Assembly (NCBI GenBank): GCA_050950205.1
Contig: JBMNHF010000002.1
Coordinates: forward strand, 124,001-188,000
DNA length: 64,000 bases
DNA from: WRAV01 sp050950205
GTDB taxonomy: Bacteria > Bacillota > Clostridia > Oscillospirales > Ruminococcaceae
Reading direction: 5' to 3'
How positions within the stretch are numbered: position 1 is the stretch's first letter; every line of letters starts with the position of its first letter. Positions 33,361 through 42,478 of this stretch are shown piece by piece. Both the position numbers and the translations under genes were made by a program. The notes beneath the pieces are model-generated. The model was not told the origin of the DNA. It saw only the letters and a program-made list of their open reading frames with translations, and ran no database searches.

Positions 33361-33846
33361 ATAATATAATTTATTATTATGCAGGTTCCAAAAACTTGCT
33401 GCGGACGAATTGCTTTTTATATAGATTTATCGATATTTTTTTATATTAATAAGATTCGCTACGAATTTCCGTCGATTATTTTAATTTTTTTATAATATAA
33501 TTAGATTTTAACTCATATTTGTGCTATCATATAATAATGAATTTTTATTAACCAATTCCCTTCCGTTTTGTTGTTTAAGGAGGATTTTGCATGGATTAAC
33601 TCGGCAAGCTCCAAAGTCTACGGAAAATATACAGGTTAAGCGATTGCTTGCCTGATTCCGGCTACCGCGCAGATGCCCAAAGCCGGAAGGGAACCGCACC
33701 GTAAACAAACAGTTTATGGCAAAAAGGGGTGTAAAAAAGGACACCATCTTTGCCCTATGGCACCAATCATGACCCTTGGCGCTCTTTTTTTATGGGGTAA
33801 AAACAGGGTACAGCTTAAAAACTCATGGTTAGGAGAGGGGAAACGT
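33361..33846 (+). promoter_or_regulatory. Long structured leader upstream of dppB, with candidate attenuator
   Basis: After an A/T-rich part (33361-33570) comes AAGGAGG (33577-33583) with an AUG-GAU-UAA mini-ORF (33591-33599). Two stems follow: 33603-33609 with 33646-33652, and 33658-33663 with 33681-33686. Then come GGGAACCGCACC (33689-33700) and a terminator-like hairpin at 33759-33783 with a T7 tract (33785-33791), 55 bases before dppB. I do not recognise a known riboswitch class. Confidence 0.5.
33591..33599 (+). other. Two-codon mini-ORF (Met-Asp-stop) with perfect ribosome site
   Basis: AAGGAGG lies seven bases before ATG GAT TAA. The start signals are as good as those of the structural genes, yet the ORF has only two sense codons. 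It could be a regulatory minigene or the remnant of a lost gene. Confidence 0.4.
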
Positions 33847-34776
33847 ATGCATAAGTACATATTTAAAAGGCTGCTTATGATGGTACCGGTCCTCATTGGC
33901 ATCACGTTTATTATCTTTATGATTCTCAACATGACGCCCGGGGACCCGGCGCTTATTATATTGGGCAACGAGGCCACCGATGAGACGGTTGCTCAACTGC
34001 GGGAAGAGCTTGGCCTAAATGACCCGTTGCTTCTGCAGTACGGCAGATACATGCTGGGCCTTGTGCGGGGAGATCTGGGCTACAGCTACCTCAACAACCG
34101 GGCCATTTTCCCGTCGATTATGGAGCGGTTACCCACCACCCTAAGCCTTGCCTTTCTGTCGTTGCTGGTATCGGTGGTGGTTGCCATACCGCTGGGTATT
34201 ATCTCGGCCACCAGGCAGTACTCCGTTTTGGATTCCGCCAGCATGGTGCTCTGTCTCATCGGCGTTTCCATCCCCAGCTTTTGGCTGGCACTGATGCTTA
34301 TTTTGTTCTTTTCTGTCAATCTTTCCATCCTTCCTTCCGGTGGACTCAATAACGGATTGGTCAGCTATATTTTGCCCGCCATCACTTTGGCCACCAGCGG
34401 TGCGGCCAGTATGGCGCGGCAGACCCGTTCTTCCATGCTGGAGGTAATCCGGCAGGATTACATCCGCACGGCACGGGCCAAGGGCGTGCAGAAAAACAAG
34501 GTTCTGATCCGCCATGCGCTGAAAAACGCCATCATGCCCGTCATCACCCTGATGGGACTTACCCTGGGGCGGAATGTTGGCGGCGCAGTGGTGGTGGAGT
34601 CCATTTTTACCCTGCCCGGCACAGGCAGGCTGCTGCTGGAGGGAATCCGCAGCAAGGATATTCCCATGGTGATGGGGTGTGTGGTGGTTCTTTCCATTCT
34701 CATCAGCATTGCCAACCTGCTGGTAGACATTGTGTACGGTTTTGTCGACCCGCGGCTCAAAGCCGAGTATAAATAA
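33847..34776 (+). CDS. Dipeptide/oligopeptide ABC transporter permease DppB-like
   Basis: A 309-residue permease with six membrane helices, first in the importer operon. The N-terminal MHKYIFKRLLMMVPVLIGIT and NMTPGDPALIILG are typical of DppB/OppB/NikB. The EAA loop lies at RQDYIRTARAKGVQKNKVLIRHALKNA (about 200-226). It pairs with the next gene's product to form the membrane channel. ATG 33847 follows GGAGAGGGG; the frame is open far upstream inside the leader but without a start site. Confidence 0.92.
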   Translation: MHKYIFKRLLMMVPVLIGITFIIFMILNMTPGDPALIILGNEATDETVAQLREELGLNDPLLLQYGRYMLGLVRGDLGYSYLNNRAIFPSIMERLPTTLSLAFLSLLVSVVVAIPLGIISATRQYSVLDSASMVLCLIGVSIPSFWLALMLILFFSVNLSILPSGGLNNGLVSYILPAITLATSGAASMARQTRSSMLEVIRQDYIRTARAKGVQKNKVLIRHALKNAIMPVITLMGLTLGRNVGGAVVVESIFTLPGTGRLLLEGIRSKDIPMVMGCVVVLSILISIANLLVDIVYGFVDPRLKAEYK

Positions 34777-34790
34777 GGGGGGAGTTTCGG

Positions 34791-35675
34791 GTGAGCGAAC
34801 AGGCAAGCACACTGAAAAAATACAAAAAGCGCAGCCAGGCGGCAGAGGTTTGGCGACGCTTTCGCAGAAACAAGGCCGCTATCATTGGTCTGATCATCTT
34901 TACCTGTATCCTGCTTGTATCCATCTTTGCGGATGTTCTGGTGGATTATGAGACCAAGGTAAAGGAACAGAACTTTATGAACCGCATGGCTTCCCCTTCC
35001 TGGGAGCATCCCTTTGGCACCGATGAATTCGGGCGGGATATTTTTGGACGGGTGATCCACGGTTCGAGACTTTCTTTGGCGGTGGGATTGGGTTCCGTTG
35101 TCATTTCCCTGCTGATCGGGGGGACTCTCGGGGCCATTGCTGGCTACTATGGTGGTCGGCTGGACAACCTGATTATGAGGATTGTGGACATTTTTATGGC
35201 CATTCCCTCCACCATCATGGCCATAACCATTATGGCGGCGCTGGGCGCCAGCACCTTTAATCTGATGCTGGCCATTGGAATTTCCTTTATTCCCACCTAT
35301 GCACGGATTATGCGCTCCTCCGTCATCAGCTTGCGAAATACCGAGTTTGTAGAGGCTGCCAAAGCCATTGGGGCAAAAAGCTCCACCATTATCCTAACCG
35401 AGATTCTTCCCAACTGTTTGGCGCCCATTCTGGTGCAAGTGACCATGAGCTTTGCCTTTGGAGTGCTCAACGTCTCCACCCTTAGTTTTATCGGACTGGG
35501 TATTTCTCCACCTACCCCCGAGTGGGGCAATATGCTCTCCACTGCCAGGGAATATTTGCGGGATGCTCCCCATATGTGCTTCTTCCCCGGCATGGCAATT
35601 GTCCTCACCATCCTTTCCCTCAATTTGCTGGGAGACGGATTGCGGGATGCCCTTGATCCCAAGTTGAAGCAGTAG
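34791..35675 (+). CDS. Dipeptide/oligopeptide ABC transporter permease DppC-like
   Basis: A 294-residue permease: an N-terminal OppC-type extension (EVWRRFRRNKAAIIGLIIF), then five more helices. HPFGTDEFGRDIFGRVIHGSR is the standard DppC/OppC segment, and the EAA loop contains NTEFVEAAKAIGAKSSTII. GTG 34791 follows GGGGGGAG. It lies 14 bases after dppB and 11 before the first ATPase gene. Confidence 0.92.
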   Translation: MSEQASTLKKYKKRSQAAEVWRRFRRNKAAIIGLIIFTCILLVSIFADVLVDYETKVKEQNFMNRMASPSWEHPFGTDEFGRDIFGRVIHGSRLSLAVGLGSVVISLLIGGTLGAIAGYYGGRLDNLIMRIVDIFMAIPSTIMAITIMAALGASTFNLMLAIGISFIPTYARIMRSSVISLRNTEFVEAAKAIGAKSSTIILTEILPNCLAPILVQVTMSFAFGVLNVSTLSFIGLGISPPTPEWGNMLSTAREYLRDAPHMCFFPGMAIVLTILSLNLLGDGLRDALDPKLKQ

Positions 35676-35686
35676 GAGGAACATCA

Positions 35687-36703
35687 ATGGAAAAACAGGC
35701 CTCTGAAAAGAATATTGTACTGGAAATCAAAGATCTTGTGGTCAATTATGAGACGGAAGACGCCACTGTCCATGCGGTCAACGGGGTAAGCCTTAAGCTG
35801 GAACGGGGCAAAACCCTGGCACTGGTAGGGGAAACCGGCGCTGGCAAAACCACCATTGCCCTTTCCATTCTCCGGCTCATTCAGGACCCGCCGGGAAAAA
35901 TCCGGGGGGGAAGCATTACATTGGAGGGGGAAGATCTTCTCACCTATACCGAGCGGCAGATGGAATCCATCCGGGGCGACAAGGTTTCGATGATCTTTCA
36001 GGATCCCATGACCTCCCTCAACCCGGTGCTGACGGTAGGGGACCAGATTGCCGAAGTGATTCAAATTCACCAGAAGGTCTCCAAGGTGGAGGCAGAGCAA
36101 AAGGCCCGGGAGATGCTGGAGCTGGTGGGTATTGACGGCGATCGGGCCAAGGAATATCCTCATCAGTTTTCGGGGGGGATGAAGCAGCGGGTGGTCATTG
36201 CCATTGCCCTGTCCTGCAACCCCACCTTATTAATTGCCGACGAGCCCACCACCGCTCTGGACGTGACCATTCAGGCGCAGGTGCTGGAGCTGATGAAGGA
36301 GCTGCGCGAAAAATACCAAACCTCCATGATTATGATTACCCACGACCTTGGCATTGTAGCGGAAACCTGCGATGAAGTTTCCATTGTCTATGCGGGGCGG
36401 GTGGTGGAGCACGGTACCCTGCGGGATATTTTTAAGGAAACCAAGCATCCCTACACCGTTGGGCTGTTCAACTCCCTGCCCAACATCAAGCGGCGGCAGG
36501 AAATGCTCAAGCCCATCAAGGGGCTGATGCCCGACCCTTCCAACCTGCCCACAGGCTGCCCCTTCCATCCCCGCTGCGACCATGCACAGGCTATTTGCTC
36601 CACACGCAAGCCGGCAAAGACCTACCTGAGCGATACCCATTTTGTGGAGTGCCTGGCCTACGAAAGCGACACGGGCGTCACCATTACGGGAAAGGAGGGA
36701 TAG
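35687..36703 (+). CDS. Peptide ABC transporter ATPase DppD-like
   Basis: A 338-residue ABC ATPase: Walker A GETGAGKTT (about residue 48), Q-loop FQDPMTSLNPVL, signature FSGGMKQR, Walker B LLIADEPTTALD and the H-loop ITHDLGIVAE. The C-terminal OppD/DppD extension with a Cys-rich CPFHPRCDHAQAIC motif (about 290-305) is present; in some family members this binds an iron-sulfur cluster. ATG 35687 follows AGGAGG. Confidence 0.93.
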   Translation: MEKQASEKNIVLEIKDLVVNYETEDATVHAVNGVSLKLERGKTLALVGETGAGKTTIALSILRLIQDPPGKIRGGSITLEGEDLLTYTERQMESIRGDKVSMIFQDPMTSLNPVLTVGDQIAEVIQIHQKVSKVEAEQKAREMLELVGIDGDRAKEYPHQFSGGMKQRVVIAIALSCNPTLLIADEPTTALDVTIQAQVLELMKELREKYQTSMIMITHDLGIVAETCDEVSIVYAGRVVEHGTLRDIFKETKHPYTVGLFNSLPNIKRRQEMLKPIKGLMPDPSNLPTGCPFHPRCDHAQAICSTRKPAKTYLSDTHFVECLAYESDTGVTITGKEG

Positions 36704-36706
36704 CAA

Positions 36707-37657
36707 ATGGCCGAAACCCTCTTAGAGGTAAAAAACCTTAAAAAGTACTTTAAAACCAAAAAGGGTATGCTCCATGCCGTAGACGATGTTTCCTTTACGG
36801 TGGAGCGGGGAAAAACCCTGGGAGTGGTGGGGGAATCCGGTTGCGGAAAGTCCACCACAGGGCGCACCATTTTGCGCTTGCTGGAACCCACCTCGGGTCA
36901 GGTGTTTTTTGAGGGAACGGATCTTTTCTCCCTCACGCCCCGGCAGATGCGGGCCATGCGCAAAGAGATGCAGATTATCTTCCAGGATCCTTACGCCTCT
37001 CTCAATCCCCGCAAAACGGTGGGTGAGATTATTGGAATGCCTCTGGTGCTCAACAAAATCATCACCGATCCCCGCAAGCGGGAGGAGCGAGTGCTGGAGC
37101 TGATGGAGACAGTGGGACTGGCCGAGCGCTTTATCAATACCTACCCCCACGAACTGGACGGTGGGCGCCGGCAGCGAATCGGCATTGCCCGGGCACTGGC
37201 CATGGAACCCAAGTTTATTGTGTGTGACGAGCCGGTTTCTGCCCTAGACGTTTCCATTCAGGCACAGATTCTCAACCTTTTGACCACGCTGCAGAAAAAA
37301 CTTGGGCTCACCTACATATTCATCACCCACGACCTTTCGGTGGTTAATTACTTCTCTGACGATATTGCCGTGATGTATCTGGGGCAGCTGGTGGAAAAAG
37401 CGCCGTCGGAGGAGCTGTTTGCAAAACCGCTGCACCCCTACACCCAGGCACTGCTTTCTGCCATTCCCGTTCCGGATATTGACCACAAGCAGGAGCGGAT
37501 TATCCTAAAAGGCGAGCTTGCCTCGCCCATCAACCCCAAACCGGGGTGCCGCTTTGCACCCCGCTGCAATTATGCCTCAGACAAGTGCATTGGCAAAACA
37601 CCGGAACTTAGAGAAGTTAGTCCCGGCCATTTTGTCGCATGTACTTTAACTGAATAA
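36707..37657 (+). CDS. Peptide ABC transporter ATPase DppF-like
   Basis: A 316-residue second ATPase: Walker A GESGCGKST, Q-loop FQDPYASLNPRK, Walker B FIVCDEPVSALD, H-loop ITHDLSVV. The signature is LDGGRRQR rather than LSGGQRQR, a variant often seen in clostridial OppF/DppF. The C-terminus has the CRFAPRCNYASDKC motif matching that of its partner. It starts four bases after dppD. The two ATPases should form a heterodimer. Confidence 0.92.
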   Translation: MAETLLEVKNLKKYFKTKKGMLHAVDDVSFTVERGKTLGVVGESGCGKSTTGRTILRLLEPTSGQVFFEGTDLFSLTPRQMRAMRKEMQIIFQDPYASLNPRKTVGEIIGMPLVLNKIITDPRKREERVLELMETVGLAERFINTYPHELDGGRRQRIGIARALAMEPKFIVCDEPVSALDVSIQAQILNLLTTLQKKLGLTYIFITHDLSVVNYFSDDIAVMYLGQLVEKAPSEELFAKPLHPYTQALLSAIPVPDIDHKQERIILKGELASPINPKPGCRFAPRCNYASDKCIGKTPELREVSPGHFVACTLTE

Positions 37658-37673
37658 AAACAGGAGGAATACT

Positions 37674-39287
37674 ATGAAAAAGGCACTGATATTGACTCTA
37701 ACCCTTGTTCTGTTGGTTGGATGCGTTCTGGGTGGATGCACCAACAACCCCGATGCTCCCAAAACCAGCGCACCTGCGGCCAGCACTTCTGATACAAGCA
37801 CCGGTGGCGCTACCGGCGGCGATGCAAACGCCCCTGCCCCCAGCAGCAAAGCCGGGCAAACCACCATTACCGTTGGTGTCTCTCAAGACATTCTCTCCTT
37901 CGACCCGCACGGCTATACGGGAATTGCCTCTACCATTCCCGGACGCCATATCTACGACACCCTTGTGCGCATCATGCCCGACGACTCCCTGGAGCCCTGC
38001 CTGGCCGAAAGCTGGGAGGTTCTGGACGACACCACCATCCAGTTTAAGCTGCGCAATGATGTAAAGTACCACAACGGTGAACCCTTTACCGCCCACGACG
38101 TAAAGTTCTCCATCGAGCGGCACCTGGGTACCACCTTCACCCTTTCCATGGTGTCCGCCATCGATCATGTTGAAGTCATTGACGACTACACCTGCAACGT
38201 GATCCTCAACACTCCTGCCACCTCCATGACCCTCACCAACCTGGCTTACCCCACCTGCGGTATCGTCAGCAAAAAGACGGTGGAGGATCTGGAAGCTGCC
38301 GGCAAAACCTTGGACGAAAACCCCATCGGAACCGGCCCTCTCAAATTTGTCTCCTACATGTCCGGTGACAGCGTAGTGCTGGAAAAGAACCAGGAATACT
38401 GGGGCGTTCCCGCTGCCCACGAAAAAATGGTTCTGCGCATCATCACCGACGACTCTGCCCGCTCCATTGCTCTGGAAACCGGAGAAGTGGACGTGATCCT
38501 GGACGTTCCCAGCTCCGAGTTTGACCGCATCCGCAACAACAACGAGCTGGTGCTGGAAGAGTATGCCTCCACCAAGATGGAGTTTGCTTACCTCAACACC
38601 ACCAAGGCACCCTTGGACAACAAGCTGGTTCGTCAGGCTCTGAGCCATCTGGTTCAGCGGGACGCCATCATTGCCATTGCGGAAAATGGAAACGGCTTCC
38701 CCCTCTACAGCCCCATTGCCGAAGGTCACCGTTACTACATGCCTGAGGTTACCCACTACGAGTACGATGTGGAAAAGGCAAAGGCCCTTCTGGCAGAAGC
38801 CGGATATCCCGACGGCTTTGATCTGAGCCTTGTGTGCATCAACCAAACCCGGGCCCGCATTGGTCAGGTTCTGCAGTCCGACTTTGAAAAGGCCGGCATC
38901 AACCTCAAGGTGGAGACCATCGAGAACAGCGCCTTCTTGGATATGACCAAGAACAACGACCATCAGATCGCTCTTTCCAGCTGGACTTCCAGTGTGGATC
39001 CCAACGCCACCTTCCCCTCTCTGTTCTCCAACGGCCCCTTGGGTACCGCCAACAACCGCAGCCGGTACAACAATCCTGCCATCGAGCCCATGCTGGAAGC
39101 AGGCCGTGCCGGACGCACCTTTGAAGAGCGCTACGAGATCTACAAAGAAGTTCAGAAGATTCTGATTGACGACGCTGCCATCATTCCCTTCTACACCTGC
39201 ACCGGTGCCATTGCCCGCCACAGCGAGCTGAAGGGCATGCAGCTTTACCCCAGCGTACAGCATCGTCTGGATCAGCTGCACTATTAA
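37674..39287 (+). CDS. Peptide-type ABC transporter substrate-binding lipoprotein
   Basis: A 537-residue family 5 solute-binding protein. The N-terminus is a lipoprotein signal with the lipobox LGGC (Cys22 would be lipidated), followed by a Ser/Thr/Ala/Pro-rich linker (about 25-58) and the binding domain. LAESWEVLDDTTIQFKLR and KYHNGEPFTAHDVKFSIER are family-typical. The substrate cannot be read: family members bind peptides, nickel, opines or other amides. Codon use is markedly C-rich at third positions compared with its neighbours, as expected of a highly expressed gene. Confidence 0.92.
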   Translation: MKKALILTLTLVLLVGCVLGGCTNNPDAPKTSAPAASTSDTSTGGATGGDANAPAPSSKAGQTTITVGVSQDILSFDPHGYTGIASTIPGRHIYDTLVRIMPDDSLEPCLAESWEVLDDTTIQFKLRNDVKYHNGEPFTAHDVKFSIERHLGTTFTLSMVSAIDHVEVIDDYTCNVILNTPATSMTLTNLAYPTCGIVSKKTVEDLEAAGKTLDENPIGTGPLKFVSYMSGDSVVLEKNQEYWGVPAAHEKMVLRIITDDSARSIALETGEVDVILDVPSSEFDRIRNNNELVLEEYASTKMEFAYLNTTKAPLDNKLVRQALSHLVQRDAIIAIAENGNGFPLYSPIAEGHRYYMPEVTHYEYDVEKAKALLAEAGYPDGFDLSLVCINQTRARIGQVLQSDFEKAGINLKVETIENSAFLDMTKNNDHQIALSSWTSSVDPNATFPSLFSNGPLGTANNRSRYNNPAIEPMLEAGRAGRTFEERYEIYKEVQKILIDDAAIIPFYTCTGAIARHSELKGMQLYPSVQHRLDQLHY

Positions 39288-39308
39288 TCACAATTTAGGA
39301 GAGCTGAT

Positions 39309-40523
39309 ATGATACTGACTGCCCGAACCATGTTAACGGGCGACGGCAAGAGGGTATTAAAAAATCAGGCCCTGCGTGTTCAAGACGGCAAAATCGTTGC
39401 TCTTGGGCCGCTGGACTCCATAAGAAAAGGCGATGAGCCGGTGAGAGACTACGGGGAGGCTACCATCCTCCCCGGTCTCATTGATATGCATTTGCATTTG
39501 GCTGCCTGGTGGAGCGAGCGGGACAAGCATCTGTACGACGATTATCTGCGGGGGTACTTTGCCCTGGACCGGGCGCAGCGCGCTCTTTGGTCGGGTGCCA
39601 CCACCGTCCGGGATATGAACGGCCCCCAAAACCTCTGCCGCCAGCTGGTGCGCGCCGCCAAAAAAGGCTGGATTACCATTCCCCGGGTTATTTTCTGCAA
39701 TCAGGCCATTACCGTAACCGGCGGACATACCTACTATGCGGTAGGGGGGACGGTGGAACGGGACGGCCCCGAAGAAATGCGCAAAGAGGTGCGAAAGCAA
39801 ATCCGCGACGGTGCCGACTGGATTAAGCTGATGGCAAGCCACGAGGACGGTTTGCGGGAATTTACCCAGGAAGAGCTCAATGCGGCGGTGGATGCCTGCC
39901 ACGCATTGGGAAAAAAGGTAGCGGTTCATGTGGCTGCCCAGCCGGCCCTGCAAATGTGCATCGATGCCGGTGTGGACACCATTGAGCACGGCAATTTTCT
40001 CACCCGCCAGCAAGCCCTGACCATGAAGGAAAAGGGCATTGCATGGGTTCCTACCATCTATGTCTACAAGTTTGCTCTCAATTGGTTCCAGCAGATTGTG
40101 GACAAAGGGGATCCTGACTCCGATCTTGCCTTTGCCCGCCATCAGGTGGGGCGTTACCAGCGCTTTTTATCTTCGTACCACAATTTTTTAGAGATTGCCG
40201 ACACCGGCGTTACCATTCTGGCCGGCACCGACATGGTGTACGAAACCTCCAAGGTAGAGGCGGCCCCCGTTGCAAAAGAGTTGGCCTGTATGGTGGAGCT
40301 GGGCTTTGATCCGCCGCGAGCGATTGCCACCGCCACCTCCGACGCTGCCAGGGTTCTTGGTATGCAGGACAGCATTGGCATGTTGAAGGAGGGCCTGCTG
40401 GCCGACATTCTGGTGGTGGAGGGGGACGCTTCCAAGGATATTGCCTGCCTAGAGCGGGTTGTCGATGTGTTTTTGGAGGGCAGGCAGGTGCAAAAACCGC
40501 AGTCATTACCGGGTACGGTATAA
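39309..40523 (+). CDS. Metal-dependent amidohydrolase (imidazolonepropionase/prolidase-like)
   Basis: A 404-residue amidohydrolase-superfamily enzyme. Metal site residues appear in LIDMHLHLAAWW (His-x-His), DWIKLMASH, KVAVHVAAQPAL, DTIEHGNFL and the late LAGTDMVYE (Asp). The order and spacing match cytosolic Xaa-Pro dipeptidases and imidazolonepropionase-type enzymes. It likely cleaves a C-N bond of a compound imported by the preceding transporter. ATG 39309 follows AGGAGAGC, 21 bases after the binding-protein gene. Confidence 0.85.
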   Translation: MILTARTMLTGDGKRVLKNQALRVQDGKIVALGPLDSIRKGDEPVRDYGEATILPGLIDMHLHLAAWWSERDKHLYDDYLRGYFALDRAQRALWSGATTVRDMNGPQNLCRQLVRAAKKGWITIPRVIFCNQAITVTGGHTYYAVGGTVERDGPEEMRKEVRKQIRDGADWIKLMASHEDGLREFTQEELNAAVDACHALGKKVAVHVAAQPALQMCIDAGVDTIEHGNFLTRQQALTMKEKGIAWVPTIYVYKFALNWFQQIVDKGDPDSDLAFARHQVGRYQRFLSSYHNFLEIADTGVTILAGTDMVYETSKVEAAPVAKELACMVELGFDPPRAIATATSDAARVLGMQDSIGMLKEGLLADILVVEGDASKDIACLERVVDVFLEGRQVQKPQSLPGTV

Positions 40524-40550
40524 ACGAACCTTAGGAAAGGATGGGGTAGT

Positions 40551-41714
40551 ATGGATTGGAAGAAGTATGTGGATAAAGACCAAATGGTGGAGTGGAGACG
40601 ACACCTGCACAAATACCCCGAAGTCGCCTATCAGGAAAAAGAGACCAGCGCCTACATTGTCAAAGCTCTGGAGCAGATGGAGGGCATCGAGATTCTGCGC
40701 CCTGCCGACACCAGCGTGGTAGGGGTGCTCAAAGGAGCCAAGCCCGGCAAGGTAGTGGGCATTCGGGCGGATATTGACGCTCTTCCCATGCAGGAGCAGA
40801 CCGATGTGGAGTACAAATCGGTATACGATGGCGTGATGCATGCTTGCGGCCACGACTTCCACACCGCCACCCTTCTGGGTACCGCCAGTGTGTTGAGCAA
40901 GATGCGCCATGAGCTTTGTGGCACCGTCAAATTCATTTTCCAAGCGGCGGAAGAACAATTTCCCGGTGGGGCTCAGGCCATTGTGGACTCCGGTGCCGTA
41001 AGCGACTGTGATTACTTTATCGGCGCCCATGTGTTGGCCAAGCTCAAAACCGGACTCATCTCCTGCTGGCCCGGCACGGCCACCGCTTCCCCCGACAAAT
41101 TCCTGATTCATATCATGGGAACCGGCAGTCACGGGGCAGCGCCGGAGGCCTCTGTGGATGTGGTAACGGTGGCAGCCCATATCGTCACCAACTTAAACAG
41201 CATTGTCTCCCGAAACATCAGCCCCTACGACAATGCTGTGGTGTCGGTCACCCGCTTTATCGCCGACTCTTCCCTCAACATTCTGGGGCCCAAGGTGGAG
41301 CTGGGGGGAACCATCCGCACCATGAATGAAGAAGTTCGGGCCTACATTCATAAGCGCTTTGACGAAATCGTTTCGGGCATCTGCCAAGCCTACGGTGCCA
41401 CTTACGAAATCGATATGATGAAGGGGTATGCCCCCATTATCAACGATGAGTATGTCACCCGGGTGGTACAGGAAACCGCCAAAGAGCTGTACGGAGAGGA
41501 TATTCTGGTTCGCCCCCGCACTCTGATGGCGGGAGATGACTTTTCTGCATTTGGCCAGATTGCCCCTACCGCCTTCTTCCTGATTGGCAGCGGCTCGGCG
41601 GAGGAAGGGTATGAATACCTGGTACACAATCCCAAGTTTGCCGCCAATGAGGACATTCTGCCCATCGGTGCCGAAATGTTTGTGGCCTGCACCCTCAAGC
41701 TGCTAGAGTCTTAA
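40551..41714 (+). CDS. M20 family amidohydrolase/carboxypeptidase
   Basis: A 387-residue M20D-type hydrolase (hippurate, N-acetyl- or IAA-amino-acid hydrolase group). RRHLHKYPEVAYQE, GIRADIDALPMQEQTD, MHACGHDFHTATLLG (metal Cys/His/Asp), FQAAEEQFPGGAQAI (Glu-Glu) and GDDFSAFGQIAPTAFFLIG carry the active site. It removes an acyl group from amino acids or small peptides. It is last in the dpp operon; a strong terminator follows. Confidence 0.9.
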   Translation: MDWKKYVDKDQMVEWRRHLHKYPEVAYQEKETSAYIVKALEQMEGIEILRPADTSVVGVLKGAKPGKVVGIRADIDALPMQEQTDVEYKSVYDGVMHACGHDFHTATLLGTASVLSKMRHELCGTVKFIFQAAEEQFPGGAQAIVDSGAVSDCDYFIGAHVLAKLKTGLISCWPGTATASPDKFLIHIMGTGSHGAAPEASVDVVTVAAHIVTNLNSIVSRNISPYDNAVVSVTRFIADSSLNILGPKVELGGTIRTMNEEVRAYIHKRFDEIVSGICQAYGATYEIDMMKGYAPIINDEYVTRVVQETAKELYGEDILVRPRTLMAGDDFSAFGQIAPTAFFLIGSGSAEEGYEYLVHNPKFAANEDILPIGAEMFVACTLKLLES

Positions 41715-41726
41715 TCCCACAATCAA

Positions 41727-41766
41727 AAAGAGCACCGGTTGGTTAAACCGGTGCTCTTTCCTTTTT
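41727..41766 (+). terminator. Terminator of the peptide-transport operon
   Basis: A 14-base perfect stem (41727-41740 with 41746-41759) followed by CCTTTTTG. Confidence 0.85.
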
Positions 41767-41834
41767 GTGTTTGAAAACCCCCGGCTGTGCCGGGGAGTTC
41801 TAAAAAAGCTTTAGCGTTCCATATGATAAAAAAA

Positions 41835-41891
41835 CTCCTTTTGATATAGTAAAGATGCGGTCTGGCCACTGCATCGATCAATCAAAAGGAG
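41835..41891 (+). promoter_or_regulatory. Stem that hides the tnpA ribosome site
   Basis: CTCCTTTTGAT (41835-41845) is perfectly complementary to ATCAAAAGGAG (41881-41891), which contains the tnpA Shine-Dalgarno. Such sequestration is known for IS200 and keeps transposition rare. Confidence 0.75.
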
Positions 41892-41901
41892 GTCATTCAA
41901 G

Positions 41902-42354
41902 ATGAACGACACAAATAGTCTATCTCATACGAAATGGAATTGCAAATATCATATCGTATTTGCACCAAAGTACCGTAGAAAAATATTCTATGGGGATCGA
42001 AAGGCGGAAATAGGAAAAATACTCAGAGAGCTTTGCGATTGGAAGCAAGTGAATATTTTAGAAGCAGAGGTGTGTCCCGATCATATCCATATGCTGGTTG
42101 AGATACCACCCAAAATGAGTGTGTCCGGCTTTGTAGGATTTCTGAAAGGCAAAAGCAGCCTGATAATCCACGAAAGACATGGGAACTTGAAGTATCGCTA
42201 TGGCAACCGCAGCTTTTGGTGTAGGGGATACTATGTGGATACTGCTGGCAAGAATGCAAAGAAAATTGCAGAGTATATCCAGAACCAATTGAAGGAAGAT
42301 CAAATCCACGATCAGATGACACTAAAAGAATATCAAGACCCGTTTAACGGGTAG
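41902..42354 (+). CDS. tnpA: IS200/IS605 family transposase TnpA (Y1 HUH)
   Basis: A 150-residue single-strand transposase. The HUH motif is HIHMLVE (about residues 64-66 for the His-x-His) and the catalytic tyrosine lies in RGYYVDTAGKN (about 112-122). WNCKYHIVFAPKYRRK at the start is the family signature. Length is normal, so it looks intact and potentially active. Confidence 0.95.
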   Translation: MNDTNSLSHTKWNCKYHIVFAPKYRRKIFYGDRKAEIGKILRELCDWKQVNILEAEVCPDHIHMLVEIPPKMSVSGFVGFLKGKSSLIIHERHGNLKYRYGNRSFWCRGYYVDTAGKNAKKIAEYIQNQLKEDQIHDQMTLKEYQDPFNG

Positions 42355-42478
42355 CTGGTAGCAATCCCCTCGCAACTGCCAGATCGCAAAAAGCGTCTTT
42401 AGACGCCGCTAGTAACATAGGGCTTTGCCCGCATATGAAATACCCCCGGCTAAGCCGGGGGATCTTTATTATATAAAC

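Larger units (their letters stand above)
41770..42470 (+). mobile_element. IS200-type insertion sequence (IS200/IS605 family)
   Basis: A single tnpA gene is bracketed by hairpins characteristic of the family: the left end has CCCCGGC-TGT-GCCGGGG (41779-41795) and the right end CCCCCGGC-TAA-GCCGGGGG (42443-42461). There are no terminal inverted repeats or target duplication, as expected. Exact ends are uncertain by a few bases. No tnpB is present. It sits between the M20 gene terminator and the EamA gene. Confidence 0.85.

Noticed and set aside
33680..33700. T-box antiterminator sequence.
   Set aside because: GGGAACCGCA resembles the T-box but lacks the UGGN bulge, and the upstream part is too short for a full stem I with specifier loop. 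Kept only as an unidentified leader.
37698..39281. A 527-codon open frame on the minus strand opposite the solute-binding-protein gene.
   Set aside because: It is the antisense of a highly codon-biased gene; the Gly/Val-rich product has no family features, while the plus-strand protein has a lipobox and family motifs throughout.
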